DNA from: Rahnella laticis
GTDB lineage: Bacteria; Pseudomonadota; Gammaproteobacteria; Enterobacterales; Enterobacteriaceae
Assembly (NCBI RefSeq): GCF_015644585.1
Contig: NZ_JADOBI010000003.1
Span: 434,001-498,000 of the forward strand
Reading direction: 5' to 3'
Length of the DNA stretch: 64,000 nt
The first letter of the stretch is position 1. Every line of letters starts with the position of its first letter. The notes under the pieces were generated by a model. That model was given only the letters and a program-made list of their open reading frames with translations, was not told where the DNA came from and did not search any database. Below, piece after piece: positions 1-10,208 of this stretch. The position numbers and the translations under genes were made by a program.

Positions 1-1195
1 GAGACAACGGAGTCACGTCCAGCAACAGAACGTCTTTAACATCACCTGCCAACACACCACCCTGAACTGCTGCACCGATTGCCACAGCTTCGTCCGGGTT
101 CACGTCTTTACGTGGTTCTTTACCAAAGAATTCAGCCACTTTCTTCTGAACCATTGGCATACGCGTCTGACCACCGACCAGGATCACGTCCTGAACGTCA
201 GAGACAGACAGACCTGCGTCTTTCAGAGCCACTTTCAGTGGTTCAATACAACGGTTAACCAGGTCTTCCACCAAAGATTCCAGTTTTGCACGGGTCACCT
301 TGATGTTCATGTGTTTTGGACCGGTTGCATCCGCAGTGATATACGGCAGGTTAACGTCGGTCTGCTGAGCAGAAGACAATTCAATCTTCGCTTTTTCAGC
401 CGCTTCTTTCAGACGTTGCATTGCCAGCGGATCATTACGCAGATCCATACCTTGTTCTTTCTTAAACTCTTCAACCAGATAGTTGATAAGACGGCTGTCG
501 AAGTCTTCACCACCGAGGTGAGTATCACCGTTGGTTGCCAGAACTTCGAAGGTTTTTTCACCGTCAACTTCGTCGATTTCGATAATAGAGATATCGAAAG
601 TACCACCACCGAGGTCGTATACCGCGATAGTGCGGTTACCGATTTCGCGATCCAGGCCGTAAGCCAGTGCCGCAGCGGTGGGTTCGTTGATGATACGTTT
701 GACTTCCAGACCTGCGATACGGCCGGCGTCTTTCGTTGCCTGACGCTGTGCATCGTTGAAGTATGCAGGTACGGTGATAACAGCTTCAGTTACTGGTTCG
801 CCCAGATAATCTTCAGCAGTTTTCTTCATTTTCTTCAACACTTCAGCAGAGATCTGCGGAGGTGCAATTTTCTGACCTTTAATGTCGATCCAGGCGTCGC
901 CGTTGTCGGAGCCTACGATCTGGTAAGGCATAATGCCTTTATCGCGTTGTACTTCTTCATCCTGGAAGCGACGGCCAATCAGGCGTTTGATCGCAAACAA
1001 GGTGTTCTGCGGGTTGGTCACTGCCTGACGTTTAGCCGGAGAACCTACCAGAGTCTCGCCATCTGCCGCATAAGCGATGATGGAAGGAGTGGTGCGGTCG
1101 CCTTCAGCATTCTCCAGTACACGAGCAGTCGTGCCATCCATGATAGCTACACAAGAGTTGGTGGTGCCCAGGTCGATCCCAATAATTTTACCCAT
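1..1195 (-). CDS. dnaK: Molecular chaperone DnaK (Hsp70), 5' part only
   Basis: ATP-dependent cytosolic Hsp70 chaperone that folds and remodels proteins with DnaJ and GrpE. The first 398 codons are visible, beginning [20 protein letters not shown] (phosphate-1 motif) and continuing through the second phosphate-binding motif ([11 protein letters not shown], near residue 195), the [12 protein letters not shown] segment and VGGQTRMP near the end of the ATPase domain. The first residues of the linker/substrate-binding part ([10 protein letters not shown]) are at the window edge; the rest and presumably dnaJ lie outside. The start is the ATG at 1193-1195. Tandem heat-shock promoters lie upstream. 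Identification is certain; the gene is truncated only by the window. Confidence 0.98.
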   Translation of the reverse strand, partial: MGKIIGIDLGTTNSCVAIMDGTTARVLENAEGDRTTPSIIAYAADGETLVGSPAKRQAVTNPQNTLFAIKRLIGRRFQDEEVQRDKGIMPYQIVGSDNGDAWIDIKGQKIAPPQISAEVLKKMKKTAEDYLGEPVTEAVITVPAYFNDAQRQATKDAGRIAGLEVKRIINEPTAAALAYGLDREIGNRTIAVYDLGGGTFDISIIEIDEVDGEKTFEVLATNGDTHLGGEDFDSRLINYLVEEFKKEQGMDLRNDPLAMQRLKEAAEKAKIELSSAQQTDVNLPYITADATGPKHMNIKVTRAKLESLVEDLVNRCIEPLKVALKDAGLSVSDVQDVILVGGQTRMPMVQKKVAEFFGKEPRKDVNPDEAVAIGAAVQGGVLAGDVKDVLLLDVTPLS

Positions 1196-1243
1196 CTAAC
1201 ACGTCTCCACTTAAATTCATATTCGTTCAGGTTGCTACTGTAT

Positions 1244-1268
1244 ATGAGGACGATCTTTTCGATTTCAA
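1244..1268 (-). promoter_or_regulatory. Proximal sigma-32 promoter of dnaK (P2-like)
   Basis: On the minus strand TTGAAA (1263-1268) is followed after 13 bp by CCTCATAT (CCTCAT at 1244-1249), close to the sigma-32 consensus CTTGAAA-N13/14-CCCCATNT. It lies about 50 bp upstream of the dnaK ATG. E. coli dnaK also has two heat-shock promoters; the match here is weaker in the -10 than for the distal one. Confidence 0.65.
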
Positions 1269-1319
1269 CAGCCCCATATTACGGTTTTACCGACGGTAAC
1301 AACTGCGGTTGAGGATAAG

Positions 1320-1345
1320 ATGGGGCCATGACGCTCAGCATCAAG
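1320..1345 (-). promoter_or_regulatory. Distal sigma-32 promoter of dnaK (P1-like)
   Basis: On the minus strand CTTGAT (1340-1345), a 14-bp spacer and CCCCAT (1320-1325, continuing CT) match the sigma-32 consensus nearly perfectly and resemble E. coli dnaK P1. The 1196-1514 gap between dnaK and satP otherwise holds only the satP leader. Confidence 0.8.
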
Positions 1346-1514
1346 GGGCAAAGTGAAAAAAAATCTTCAATTGCTGTTACGCCAGATCAATGTTTACTGA
1401 CGCAACCCTCCTTATGATGCCGCGCGCTTCCAAAGATATGCGGCTTTTTTACCCATTTCCCAAGCGTTTCTTCCCCCGATTATCAATTAATAATAATTCT
1501 GATACAGAGGATCT

Positions 1515-2114
1515 ATGCAGACCAAAACGTTGGCAAATCCAGGCCCGCTCGGGTTAATGGGATTTGGTATGACTACTATCTTGTTGAATTTACACAACGC
1601 AGGCTTTTTCCCGTTGACCGCTGTTATTGTCAGCATGGGCATTTTTTATGGTGGTTTGATTCAAATTCTTGCAGGGATGATGGAATTTAAAAAAGGGAAT
1701 ACCTTCGGCACCACGGCGTTTACCTCCTACGGTGCGTTCTGGCTGAGCCTGGTCGGTATTCTGATGCTGCCACGCATGGGCATGGCCGATGCCAGCAGCG
1801 AAAGTTTCCTGGGCGCTTATCTGGGCATCTGGGGCGTTTTCACTCTCTTCATGTTTTTTGGCACGTTGAAAGCAAACCGTGGTTTACAGGTCGTTTTCGG
1901 CAGCCTGACCATTTTGTTTGCCCTGCTGTGTTTCGGCAACATGACCGGCAATACGGCGGTTCTGCATTTTGCCGGTTTTGAAGGTATCTTCTGTGGCGCC
2001 AGCGCGATTTATCTGGCGATGGCCGAAGTGCTCAACGAGCAGTATGGCCGCACCGTTTTGCCGATTGGCGAACCTAAAAGCCACGCTCGCGATGTGAATG
2101 CGGTTACGGCATAA
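1515..2114 (+). CDS. satP: Acetate/succinate:proton symporter SatP (YaaH, AceTr family)
   Basis: Inner-membrane carrier of the AceTr (GPR1/FUN34/YaaH) family that takes up acetate and succinate with protons. The 199-residue protein (E. coli about 188) has the N-terminal family signature [14 protein letters not shown] (residues 8-21) and about six hydrophobic segments with a short hydrophilic C-terminus. The start ATG follows an AGAGGATCT ribosome-binding region. It is monocistronic, divergent from dnaK across 319 bp, and ends in a strong terminator. Position between dnaK and mog matches E. coli, although yaaI is not seen between it and dnaK. Confidence 0.93.
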   Translation: MQTKTLANPGPLGLMGFGMTTILLNLHNAGFFPLTAVIVSMGIFYGGLIQILAGMMEFKKGNTFGTTAFTSYGAFWLSLVGILMLPRMGMADASSESFLGAYLGIWGVFTLFMFFGTLKANRGLQVVFGSLTILFALLCFGNMTGNTAVLHFAGFEGIFCGASAIYLAMAEVLNEQYGRTVLPIGEPKSHARDVNAVTA

Positions 2115-2132
2115 CGCGCGACGTCTGAGACG

Positions 2133-2164
2133 AAAAAGCCCCGAATGAACGGGGCTTTTTTTTG
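2133..2164 (+). terminator. Rho-independent terminator of satP (bidirectional)
   Basis: Ten-bp stem AAAAAGCCCC / GGGGCTTTTT (2133-2142 and 2151-2160) with an 8-nt loop and a T run. The A run on the other side makes it usable for the convergent MFS gene too. Confidence 0.9.
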
Positions 2165-2187
2165 CGCCAAAAATGAGTTTAAGAAGC

Positions 2188-3510
2188 TTACTGGCCTGAA
2201 GCGGCACGCTCTGCAAATTTAGCTTCGCGGGCGGTTTCACTGTTCAGATCACGGCTGAGATAAATGCCGGTCAGTAAACCAATCACGGACAATGCCAGCA
2301 CATAATAAGCCGGTGCCATTGGTGTCAGACGCATGATAAGCGTCACGAACACCGGTGTCAGGCCACCAAAAATGGCGTAAGCCACATTGTAAGAGAAAGA
2401 AATTCCGGTAAACCGCACTTCCGCCGGGAAAGCCCGCACCATCACATACGGCACCGCGCCAACCACGCCCACGCTTAAACCGGCCAGCGCGTACATCCCC
2501 ATCAGCACAGACGGATCAGCCGCAACCATGTGATAGAAACTCCAGCTGCAAATTCCGAGGAACAGGCTGCCGATAATAAACGTCTTACTGGCACCCAGAC
2601 GATCCACAACACTGCCCGAAATAATGCAGCCAAACATCAGCGCAACGGTGGCGAGGCAGTTTGCCTGCAACGCCGCTGCCGCCGGAATGCCAAACTGTTT
2701 TTGCAGCCACGTCGGCGTCATCAGAATGACGACCACGATCCCCGCAGACAACAGCCAGGTCATCAGCATCGACACCACGATTTCTTTTTTATGATTCGCG
2801 ACAACAGCCTTCAGCGGCAATTCTTCTGCCAGCGCTTTGTGGGCTTTCATCTCGATAAAGACCGGCGTTTCCTGCAACCAGCGGCGCAGATACAGGGCGA
2901 TTAACCCGAAAACCCCGCCGATAAAGAACGGAATGCGCCAGCCATATTGGCTGATCGTAGCGGGCGTCATGCTGGTGTTCAGTAAAGTTGCCACAAGAGA
3001 ACCCAGCAGGATACCCATTGTCAGGCCGGCAGTCAGCGTTCCGCAGGCAAAACCAATGCGGTTACGCGGAACGTGTTCCGCCACAAAAACCCAGGCTCCC
3101 GGCACTTCGCCGCCGATCGCTGCGCCCTGCAAAATACGCATCAGTAAAAGCAATAACGGTGCGGCAATGCCGATCGAAGCGTACGTCGGCAGGAGCCCCA
3201 TCGCCAGCGTCGGTAACGCCATCAGCAGAATACTCAGGCTGAACATCCGTTTGCGGCCAACCAGATCCCCAAAGTGCGCCATGATAATGCCGCCCAGCGG
3301 ACGCGCCAGATAACCGGCGGCAAAAATGCCAAACGTCTGCACCTGACGCAGCCAGTCGGGCATATCAGCCGGGAAGAAAAGGTCGCCAATAACCGCAGCG
3401 AAGAAGACGAAAATGATGAAATCGTAGAATTCGAGGGCGCCGCCCAGCGCAGCCAGGGAAAGCGTTTTGAAGTCCTGCCGGTCCAGCCGGCGCGATTGTG
3501 CGTGTTGCAT
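2188..3510 (-). CDS. MFS transporter, metabolite:H+ symporter (MHS) type
   Basis: A 440-residue major facilitator with about 12 membrane segments. The N-terminus has the MHS-family pattern ALGGALEFYDFIIFVFF, the loop 2-3 motif FGDLVGRKRMF and the RILQGAAIGGE segment of the ProP/ShiA/CitA group, so an organic acid or similar solute is the likely substrate; the exact one cannot be read from sequence. The start is the ATG at 3508-3510 (MQHAQSRRLDRQ), not the longer open frame to 3600, whose extra residues are not family-like. It sits between satP and mog, where E. coli has no such gene, and is convergent with satP and followed upstream by mog on the same strand. Confidence 0.8.
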   Translation of the reverse strand: MQHAQSRRLDRQDFKTLSLAALGGALEFYDFIIFVFFAAVIGDLFFPADMPDWLRQVQTFGIFAAGYLARPLGGIIMAHFGDLVGRKRMFSLSILLMALPTLAMGLLPTYASIGIAAPLLLLLMRILQGAAIGGEVPGAWVFVAEHVPRNRIGFACGTLTAGLTMGILLGSLVATLLNTSMTPATISQYGWRIPFFIGGVFGLIALYLRRWLQETPVFIEMKAHKALAEELPLKAVVANHKKEIVVSMLMTWLLSAGIVVVILMTPTWLQKQFGIPAAAALQANCLATVALMFGCIISGSVVDRLGASKTFIIGSLFLGICSWSFYHMVAADPSVLMGMYALAGLSVGVVGAVPYVMVRAFPAEVRFTGISFSYNVAYAIFGGLTPVFVTLIMRLTPMAPAYYVLALSVIGLLTGIYLSRDLNSETAREAKFAERAASGQ

Positions 3511-3639
3511 AAGAGTCCGTGTGACGCCAGAGTGAAAATGGAAACGGTTTTTGCCGCTTTCTGTAAAGTAATTATTACTATAGCGGCAAATATTTTTCAC
3601 ACCAGAGCGCCTGAATCTTATTTCAAAAACAAAGCGTAT

Positions 3640-4227
3640 TCAGTTTTTTGTGTCGCGACGGGCACTTTTTGGACGAAATGCTGCTACCACGTGGTCGTGC
3701 GTTTCAATATACGGCCCGTCGAGCAACTGGATGCAGTAAGGCACGCTGGCGAAAATACCGGATACGATCACTTTGCCTTCCGCGTCTTTCAGACCTTCCA
3801 GCGTTTCTTGAATGGATTTGGGTTGTCCCGGTAAGTTGAGGATCAGCGCCTGTTTGCGGATCACGCCGACCTGACGCGATAAAATTGCCGTCGGGACAAA
3901 GTGCAGGCTGATCTGACGCATCTGTTCACCAAAGCCCGGCATCTCACGATCGGCGATGGCCAGCGTGGCGTCCGGTGTCACATCACGGCGCGCCGGGCCG
4001 GTTCCGCCAGTGGTCAGCACCAGATGACAACCGCTTTCATCGACCAGCTCGCTGATCGCCTGTTCGATCAGAGGTTGTTCATCCGGAATAAGCCGTGTTT
4101 CCAGTTTGAAGGGCGTGATGAGCGCTTTCTCCAGCCATTCTTCCAGCGCCGGAATACCTTTGTCCTGATATACCCCACCCGACGCACGGTCTGACACCGA
4201 TACCAGACCAATTCGCAATTTATCCAT
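3640..4227 (-). CDS. mog: Molybdopterin adenylyltransferase MogA
   Basis: Adenylates molybdopterin before MoeA inserts molybdate, a late step of molybdenum cofactor synthesis in the cytosol. The 195-residue product starts MDKLRIGLVSVSDRASGGVY and carries the MoCF-domain signature TTGGTGPARRDVTPDAT (around residues 72-88) plus NLPGQPKSIQETL. The start at 4227 follows GGAGAAATGGC, a good ribosome-binding site; the open frame extends a further six codons that are not conserved. It is adjacent to talB as in E. coli. Length matches the family (about 195). Confidence 0.95.
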   Translation of the reverse strand: MDKLRIGLVSVSDRASGGVYQDKGIPALEEWLEKALITPFKLETRLIPDEQPLIEQAISELVDESGCHLVLTTGGTGPARRDVTPDATLAIADREMPGFGEQMRQISLHFVPTAILSRQVGVIRKQALILNLPGQPKSIQETLEGLKDAEGKVIVSGIFASVPYCIQLLDGPYIETHDHVVAAFRPKSARRDTKN

Positions 4228-4308
4228 GCCATTTCTCCGTGACAAAATCTGCTTTCAATAAGCCTCATTATATCGATAACGGCGCGGGGTTTTATCGCAG
4301 ACACAAAA

Positions 4309-4330
4309 AAAGCGGCTGATTAGCCGCTTT
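4309..4330 (-). terminator. Terminator downstream of talB
   Basis: Stem AAAGCGGCT / AGCCGCTTT (4309-4317, 4322-4330) with a 4-nt loop; on the minus strand it is followed by a run of T (the A run at 4304-4310). It separates talB from mog. Confidence 0.85.
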
Positions 4331-4351
4331 TCGTCGAAAACTGAGTGCTGA

Positions 4352-5305
4352 TTACAGCAGGTCAGAAATCATTTTTTCCAGTTTGCCCTGATCGATTGCA
4401 AACTTACGGATGCCATCTGCCAGTTTGTCGATCGCCATTGGATCCTGGTTGTGGTCCCAGTAGAACTGAGCTTCAGTCAGTGGCGCAGGGCGTGGCTTGG
4501 TTTCGCCGGAGAAGGACAGTTTGCGTTCCAGTGGGCCTTCGCTTTCTGCCAGCTCTTTCAGCAGTGCAGGTGCGATGGTCAGACGGTCACAGCCAGCCAG
4601 TTCGATGATTTCGCCGATGTTACGGAAGCTTGCACCCATCACGACAGTTTCATAGCCGTGTTGTTTGTAGTATTCGTAGATTTCGGTCACGGACACAACG
4701 CCCGGATCTTCATTCGGTGCGAACTCTTTTTTGTCGCCATTGGCTTTGTACCAGTCGAGGATACGGCCAACGAATGGAGAAATCAGGAACACACCGGCTT
4801 CTGCACAGGCACGCGCCTGAGCGAATGAGAAGAGCAGCGTCAGGTTACAGTTGATGCCTTCTTTTTCCAGTTTTTCCGCTGCGCGGATACCCTGCCAGGT
4901 AGACGCCAGTTTGATCAGGATACGGTCGTTGCTGATGCCCGCATCGTTGTACAGTTTGATCAGACGTTTCGCTTTTGCCACGCTCGCGTCAGTGTCGTAA
5001 GACAGACGAGCGTCAACTTCAGTCGAAATACGGCCCGGGACAAGTTTCAGGATTTCCAGACCGATGTTCACTGCCAGTTTGTCAGCTGCATCAGTAATCT
5101 GCTGATCGTGATCGCTGCTCTGGTCACGTGCCCAGGCGATTGCTTCGTCGATCAGTTTACGGTATTCAGGAATTTGCGCAGCGCTGAGGATCAGTGACGG
5201 GTTAGTGGTCGCATCCTGCGGCTGGTACAACTTCATTGCCGCGATATCTCCGGTGTCAGCAACAACCTGAGTCATTTGGCGTAGGGAAGTCAGTTTATCG
5301 GTCAT
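4352..5305 (-). CDS. talB: Transaldolase B
   Basis: Transfers a dihydroxyacetone unit between sedoheptulose 7-phosphate and glyceraldehyde 3-phosphate in the non-oxidative pentose phosphate pathway. The 317-residue product equals E. coli TalB in length and contains [10 protein letters not shown] (residues ~30-40) and the Schiff-base lysine in RILIKLAST (near residue 132). The start is the ATG at 5303-5305 ([11 protein letters not shown]); five further in-frame codons upstream are not conserved. The 5306-5580 interval is the divergent promoter space with yaaJ, where I see no other element. Confidence 0.97.
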   Translation of the reverse strand: MTDKLTSLRQMTQVVADTGDIAAMKLYQPQDATTNPSLILSAAQIPEYRKLIDEAIAWARDQSSDHDQQITDAADKLAVNIGLEILKLVPGRISTEVDARLSYDTDASVAKAKRLIKLYNDAGISNDRILIKLASTWQGIRAAEKLEKEGINCNLTLLFSFAQARACAEAGVFLISPFVGRILDWYKANGDKKEFAPNEDPGVVSVTEIYEYYKQHGYETVVMGASFRNIGEIIELAGCDRLTIAPALLKELAESEGPLERKLSFSGETKPRPAPLTEAQFYWDHNQDPMAIDKLADGIRKFAIDQGKLEKMISDLL

Positions 5306-5580
5306 TTTGGCATATCTCATCGTTTGGACGTTTTCGTATAGGCATTTTCATGCCTTGCCTTTGGCTGATGATAACATGCAAAAAGCCACGCGCAAGGCGC
5401 TTATCGCGGCATGCTCGGCTACGAACATCTATGGATTTCTCACCTTCTAAAACACACAAAATCAGCCAATTTGCATATGTCCCCGTTTCAATAAAAAAGG
5501 TATGTTAGCCAACCAAAGTGGTCATAGCCCTCTGAGCGAACAACTAAAAAAATGAAGGGTTTATCAACCAAGGATAATTC

Positions 5581-7008
5581 ATGAATGATCTGCTGGATTT
5601 TTTTGACACTATTCTCTGGAGTTCCATCCTGATTTACCTGCTGTTTGGCACCGGCATTTACCTCACCATTCGCCTGAGTTTCATCCAGTTCCGCCGTTTC
5701 AGACATCTGTTTTCCCCTGCCCTTTTTAAGCCTGGCCGCGATCCACGGGGAATGTCAGCCTGGGGCACGCTGTGCCTGAGTTTATCCTCACGTATTGGTA
5801 CCGGTAACCTGACCGGCGTGGCGATAGCCATTACCCTCGGCGGGCCGGGCGCGATTTTCTGGATGTGGGTCATCGCCGTTTTCAGCATGGCGACGGCGCT
5901 GATTGAAAACACGCTGGCGCAGATATACAAAGGCGTTGGCGAGCGCGGTAAATTTCGCGGCGGCCCGGCAGATTACATGGAGAAAGGGCTGGGCATGCGC
6001 TGGATGGGCATTCTATTTTCCTTCCTGATGGTTGTCTCCTGCGGCTTTGTTTTCAGTGCGTTACAGGCTAACTCCATTGCTCAGGCCTCCTTTCATTTGC
6101 TACACGTTCCCCATCTGACCACCGCCGCTATTCTGGCTACGATGACCGCCCTGCTGATTTTTGGCGGTATACGTTCTGTTATCTGGCTTTCCAAATGGAT
6201 GGTTCCGCTGATGGCCTGTGCGTACCTGCTGCTGGCGGTCTGGGTCATCGGTCATAACATCGAAAAATTGCCACAGGTGATTGCGCTGGTCTTTAAAAGC
6301 GCTTTCGGTTTGCAGGAAGCGGCCTCCGGCGCCCTGGCCTACGGCGTCACGCAGGCCATCACTCAGGGAATGCAGCGCGGCGTTTTTGCCAGCGAAGCAG
6401 GCGTCGGGTCTTCGCCAAACGCGGCGGCGATGGCGTCGGTCAGCCACCCCGCCACCATGGGTTTCAACCAGATGTTTGCCGTCTTTATCGATACCGTGGT
6501 GATTTGCACCGCCACGGCGCTGATTGTACTGACGTCCGGCGTGCTTGATCATCCGGACGCGCCTTTTGGTATCCGCTTATTGCAGCAGGCCATCACGCCT
6601 GCGACGGGCGAATGGAGCCACATCGCGCTGGCCGTACTGGTGTTTTCCTTCGCCTTTACTTCTATCTCAGGCAACTACGCGTATGCGGAAAACAACCTGA
6701 GTTTTGTTCACCGCGCCGCGCCGTATAAATTGCTGATTTTCCGCCTGATGGTCATCGGCATGGTGTTCTGCGGCTGTCTGATGGAACTGCATATCGCCTG
6801 GAAACTGGCGGATATCTTCATGGCGCTGATGGCAATACTGAACCTGACCGCGCTGCTGCTGCTTTCGGGCGTGGCGGTCAAAGTGGTGAAGGACTACGAA
6901 CGCCAGCAACGCATGGGGAAAATACCGGTGTTTAATCCGGACCATTTCCCGGAATTGCGCGACCAGCTGGAGCCGGGCATTTGGGATAAAAAACCATCCC
7001 GGCACTGA
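5581..7008 (+). CDS. yaaJ: Alanine/glycine:cation symporter, AGCS (AlsT/YaaJ) family
   Basis: Inner-membrane sodium (or proton) coupled amino-acid symporter of the AGCS family; E. coli YaaJ in the same place is about 476 residues and this is 475. The sequence shows about 10 hydrophobic segments and the family motifs GTGNLTGVAIAITLGGPGA (residues ~79-97) and GMQRGVFASEAGVGSSPNAAA. The ATG at 5581 follows AAGGATAATTC. It is flanked by talB and yaaA as in E. coli. The substrate is inferred from the family. Confidence 0.92.
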   Translation: MNDLLDFFDTILWSSILIYLLFGTGIYLTIRLSFIQFRRFRHLFSPALFKPGRDPRGMSAWGTLCLSLSSRIGTGNLTGVAIAITLGGPGAIFWMWVIAVFSMATALIENTLAQIYKGVGERGKFRGGPADYMEKGLGMRWMGILFSFLMVVSCGFVFSALQANSIAQASFHLLHVPHLTTAAILATMTALLIFGGIRSVIWLSKWMVPLMACAYLLLAVWVIGHNIEKLPQVIALVFKSAFGLQEAASGALAYGVTQAITQGMQRGVFASEAGVGSSPNAAAMASVSHPATMGFNQMFAVFIDTVVICTATALIVLTSGVLDHPDAPFGIRLLQQAITPATGEWSHIALAVLVFSFAFTSISGNYAYAENNLSFVHRAAPYKLLIFRLMVIGMVFCGCLMELHIAWKLADIFMALMAILNLTALLLLSGVAVKVVKDYERQQRMGKIPVFNPDHFPELRDQLEPGIWDKKPSRH

Positions 7009-7120
7009 CAGTTAAGCTTTTACCTATCGATATCATGGCTCCCCCGCAGCGGCTTTTTTGCTACAGTAGTGCAACGAAAAAATCCCAAATTTGAAGCGTC
7101 ACTGACCAACGGACGAGACT

Positions 7121-7894
7121 ATGCTGACCATTATTTCACCTGCCAAAACGCTCGATTACGAAAGCCCGCTTGCGACAACGCGCTATACCCAACCTGAGTT
7201 GCTGGATAAATCAGCTCAGCTGATCACGGTAGCGCGTAAAATGTCGCCTGCGCAGATCTCTTCACTGATGGGGATCAGCGATAAACTGGCTCATCTGAAC
7301 GCAGAGCGCTTCAATGACTGGCAGCCGGATTTCACGCCGGAAAATGCACGTCAGGCGTTACTGGCGTTCAAAGGTGACGTTTATACCGGCTTACAAGCCG
7401 AAGACTTCAGCGAAAAAGATTTCGATTTTGCCCAGAAACATCTGCGGATGTTATCGGGTTTGTACGGACTTCTTCGTCCGCTGGATCTGATGATGCCGTA
7501 TCGCCTGGAAATGGGTATCCGCCTGGAAAATCCGCAGGGTGCCAATCTTTATGCCTTCTGGGGCGAGTTGCTGACCGAAAAACTCAACCAGCTGCTGAGC
7601 GAACAGAAAAGCAAAGTGCTGGTGAATCTGGCGTCCGACGAATATTTCAAAGCGGTAAAACCTAAACTGCTGGATGGCGAAATCATCAAACCTGTTTTCC
7701 TTGATGAGAAAAATGGCAAATACAAAGTCATCAGCTTCTACGCGAAGAAAGCGCGCGGGCTGATGAGCCGCTTTATCATCAAAGAGCGTCTGGATAAGGC
7801 GAAACAATTGCAGGATTTCAATCTGGAAGGTTATGCCTTTGACGAGTCACGATCGCAGGGCAACGAGCTGGTCTTTACCCGCCCTGAACGCTGA
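7121..7894 (+). CDS. yaaA: Peroxide stress protein YaaA (DUF328)
   Basis: The 257-residue product matches the length of E. coli YaaA, an OxyR-induced DNA-binding protein that lowers free iron and limits Fenton damage under peroxide stress. The N-terminus [13 protein letters not shown] and the segment [20 protein letters not shown] (near 117-136) are typical of the UPF0246 family. No OxyR site was recognised upstream. It is convergent with thrC and shares a bidirectional terminator with it. Confidence 0.95.
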   Translation: MLTIISPAKTLDYESPLATTRYTQPELLDKSAQLITVARKMSPAQISSLMGISDKLAHLNAERFNDWQPDFTPENARQALLAFKGDVYTGLQAEDFSEKDFDFAQKHLRMLSGLYGLLRPLDLMMPYRLEMGIRLENPQGANLYAFWGELLTEKLNQLLSEQKSKVLVNLASDEYFKAVKPKLLDGEIIKPVFLDEKNGKYKVISFYAKKARGLMSRFIIKERLDKAKQLQDFNLEGYAFDESRSQGNELVFTRPER

Positions 7895-7914
7895 TTCCCC
7901 TTTCTGCGCCCGTA

Positions 7915-7941
7915 AAAAAGCCCTCACGAAGAGGGCTTTTT
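7915..7941. terminator. Bidirectional terminator between yaaA and thrC
   Basis: Eleven-bp stem AAAAAGCCCTC / GAGGGCTTTTT (7915-7925, 7931-7941) with a 5-nt loop. A and T runs on both sides let it serve both convergent transcripts. Confidence 0.92.
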
Positions 7942-7963
7942 GCATTTCAGAATGCCGCAGACT

Positions 7964-9253
7964 TTATTCAGGCAATGCCATCAGGAATGCGCGCATTTCG
8001 CTGAAGTCTGCCGGCAGATTGTGCGACAGCAGTGGCAGGTCTGCGCGATCCGCCAGCTCTTTCGGCAAGCCGATATCCTGATCCAAAATCGCTTCCACGC
8101 TTTCTTTGAACTTCGCCGGATGCGCCGTGCCGATGAACAGGCCGAATTCGCCCGGTTGCAACTGGTCACGCAGAACGCGGTAAGCAATGGCGGCATGCGG
8201 TTCAGAGATGTAACCGATATTCGCCAGCTCGCGCATCGCGTCTTCCGTGGTGTCATCGCTGACCGCACCAAAACCGAGATCTTTCAGCTGCCAGATTTTA
8301 CGGCGATATAGTTCTTCCACGCGCGGCCAGTTGTTTGGCTGGCTGACGTCCATGGCGTTCGACAATGTCGCAACGGTTTTCTTCGGTTCCCATTCGCCAT
8401 TGCTCAGGAAACGCGGCACGGTGTCATTGGCGTTGGTGGCAGCGATGAAACGCTTAACCGGCAGACCGAGAGATTTCGCCAGCAAACCGGCGGTCAGGTC
8501 ACCAAAGTTACCGCTTGGCACGGAAACGACCAGCTGATTGCGGGCTTCCTGCGGCAGTTGCGCCACGGCTTCGAAGTAATAGCAAATCTGCGCCAGCAGA
8601 CGGCTGATATTGATGGAGTTCGCGGAGTTCAGCTTCAGCGCATGTTTCAGTTCTTCATCATCAAACGCCTGTTTGACCAGCGCCTGACAGGCGTCGAAAT
8701 CGCCATCGATAGCCACGGTGTGAATATTGCCACCGAGAGTACAGAACAGTTTTTCCTGAAGCGGGCTGATTTTGCCGCGCGGATACAGGATCACCACACG
8801 AACGTTTTTCAGACCGTGGAAAGCGTGCGCCACAGCAGCACCGGTATCACCGGATGTTGCGGTCAGGATCGTGACCGGCTGATCGCCAGAAACCTGCGTC
8901 AGGATCTGCGCCATGAAGCGGCCACCGAAATCTTTAAATGCCAGGGTCGGGCCGTGGAACAGCTCCAGACAGGCAATATCGTCTTCCACTTTTGCGACAG
9001 GCGCCGGGAAGGCAAACGCGTTTTTCACGCGCTGATGCAATTCATCTTCAGGAATTTCATCGCCGATGAAAGCAGAAAGAATGCGCGTGCTGCGGGTGAC
9101 GAAATCCAGATCCAGCAGGCGGTCAATTTCAGTCAGCTCAAATTCCGGCAGGTCGAGCGGGAAGAATAATCCCTGTTGTTTGCCCAGACCTTGTTTGACG
9201 GCCTGCGCAAAACTCACTTGCTCGTTGTGATCCTTCAGGTTGTACAGTTTCAT
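7964..9253 (-). CDS. thrC: Threonine synthase
   Basis: PLP enzyme converting O-phosphohomoserine to threonine, last step of the pathway. The 429-residue product is one residue off E. coli ThrC. It starts MKLYNLKDHNEQVSFAQAV; the PLP lysine lies in GPTLAFKDFGGRFMAQ (K near residue 107) and the phosphate loop in SVPSGNFGDLTAG. Last gene of the thr operon, 24 bp after thrB, and followed by a strong terminator. Confidence 0.98.
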   Translation of the reverse strand: MKLYNLKDHNEQVSFAQAVKQGLGKQQGLFFPLDLPEFELTEIDRLLDLDFVTRSTRILSAFIGDEIPEDELHQRVKNAFAFPAPVAKVEDDIACLELFHGPTLAFKDFGGRFMAQILTQVSGDQPVTILTATSGDTGAAVAHAFHGLKNVRVVILYPRGKISPLQEKLFCTLGGNIHTVAIDGDFDACQALVKQAFDDEELKHALKLNSANSINISRLLAQICYYFEAVAQLPQEARNQLVVSVPSGNFGDLTAGLLAKSLGLPVKRFIAATNANDTVPRFLSNGEWEPKKTVATLSNAMDVSQPNNWPRVEELYRRKIWQLKDLGFGAVSDDTTEDAMRELANIGYISEPHAAIAYRVLRDQLQPGEFGLFIGTAHPAKFKESVEAILDQDIGLPKELADRADLPLLSHNLPADFSEMRAFLMALPE

Positions 9254-9277
9254 TAGTTATCCCAGTCGATTATCGAG

Positions 9278-10207
9278 TTATCCCAATACCCGCGCGCCAG
9301 CGGTATCCAGACGACAAATATGAACAAAGCCTTCGTCATTTTGCAGATAGTGGGTCTGCAACCAGTCGGCCATACGTTTCGCGGTTGCGCTGTCATTGCA
9401 GACGGCAAACAGCGTCGGGCCGGAACCGGAAATCCCGCAAGCCAGCGCACCGATTTCTTCGGCCGCGCTGCGTGCTTCGGCAAAACCCGGCAGAAGGCGT
9501 GTGCGGTAAGGTTCGGCGATCACATCTTTCATCAGCTTCGCGGCCAGCGCCGGTTGCTGTGTATGGCACGCATGAATAAAGCCCGCCAGATAACGCCCGT
9601 GGCTGATGCAATCCTGGCGGCGATACTGCGCCGGTAAAATCGCGCGCGCTTCCGCCGTCGAGACTTTGATGCCCGGATACGCCATCACCCACAGCCAGTC
9701 GTCAAAACTTGGCACATTCTGGCTGATGATATCCAGCTCTTCGAGCATCAGCTGGATGCCGCCCAGATAGCACGGCGCGACGTTATCAAAATGCACACTG
9801 CCGGAAATCCGCCCTTCCAGCTCGCCCATCAGCTCCAGCATTTTGTTGTCGCTGAGCGGCTTGCCGCAAAATTCGTTCATTGCCATCAGACCGGCAACCA
9901 CCGAACAGGCGCTGGAACCCAGCCCGGAACCGATCGGCATATTTTTTTCAAGCGTCATGGCCACCGGCACATCTTTGCCGATTTCCTGACAGAAACGCTG
10001 CCAGCACTGATAAACGATGTTGTCTTCCATCCGGTCAGGCAGTTTGGAAACAAACTTGCCTTCGTTTTTCAGGCTGAATGTTGTGGCGGCTTCTACCGAT
10101 ACGCAATCACCCAGAAGCGTGCCATCCACCGGAGACACTGCTGCGCCCAGAACGTCGAAGCCTACGCTGACGTTCCCAATTGAAGCCGGGGCATACACCT
10201 TAACCAT
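9278..10207 (-). CDS. thrB: Homoserine kinase
   Basis: GHMP-family kinase that phosphorylates homoserine. The 309 residues match E. coli Thr[22 protein letters not shown] at the N-terminus, the ATP loop [16 protein letters not shown] (around residues 92-107) and the C-terminal [12 protein letters not shown] motif are all present. Its start codon lies one base after the thrA stop, suggesting translational coupling. Confidence 0.98.
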   Translation of the reverse strand: MVKVYAPASIGNVSVGFDVLGAAVSPVDGTLLGDCVSVEAATTFSLKNEGKFVSKLPDRMEDNIVYQCWQRFCQEIGKDVPVAMTLEKNMPIGSGLGSSACSVVAGLMAMNEFCGKPLSDNKMLELMGELEGRISGSVHFDNVAPCYLGGIQLMLEELDIISQNVPSFDDWLWVMAYPGIKVSTAEARAILPAQYRRQDCISHGRYLAGFIHACHTQQPALAAKLMKDVIAEPYRTRLLPGFAEARSAAEEIGALACGISGSGPTLFAVCNDSATAKRMADWLQTHYLQNDEGFVHICRLDTAGARVLG

Positions 10208-10208
10208 A

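Noticed and set aside
311-1312. 333-aa open frame opposite dnaK
   Set aside because: It lies antisense to the highly conserved dnaK coding frame, has no ribosome-binding site or family motif, and is a codon-bias shadow.
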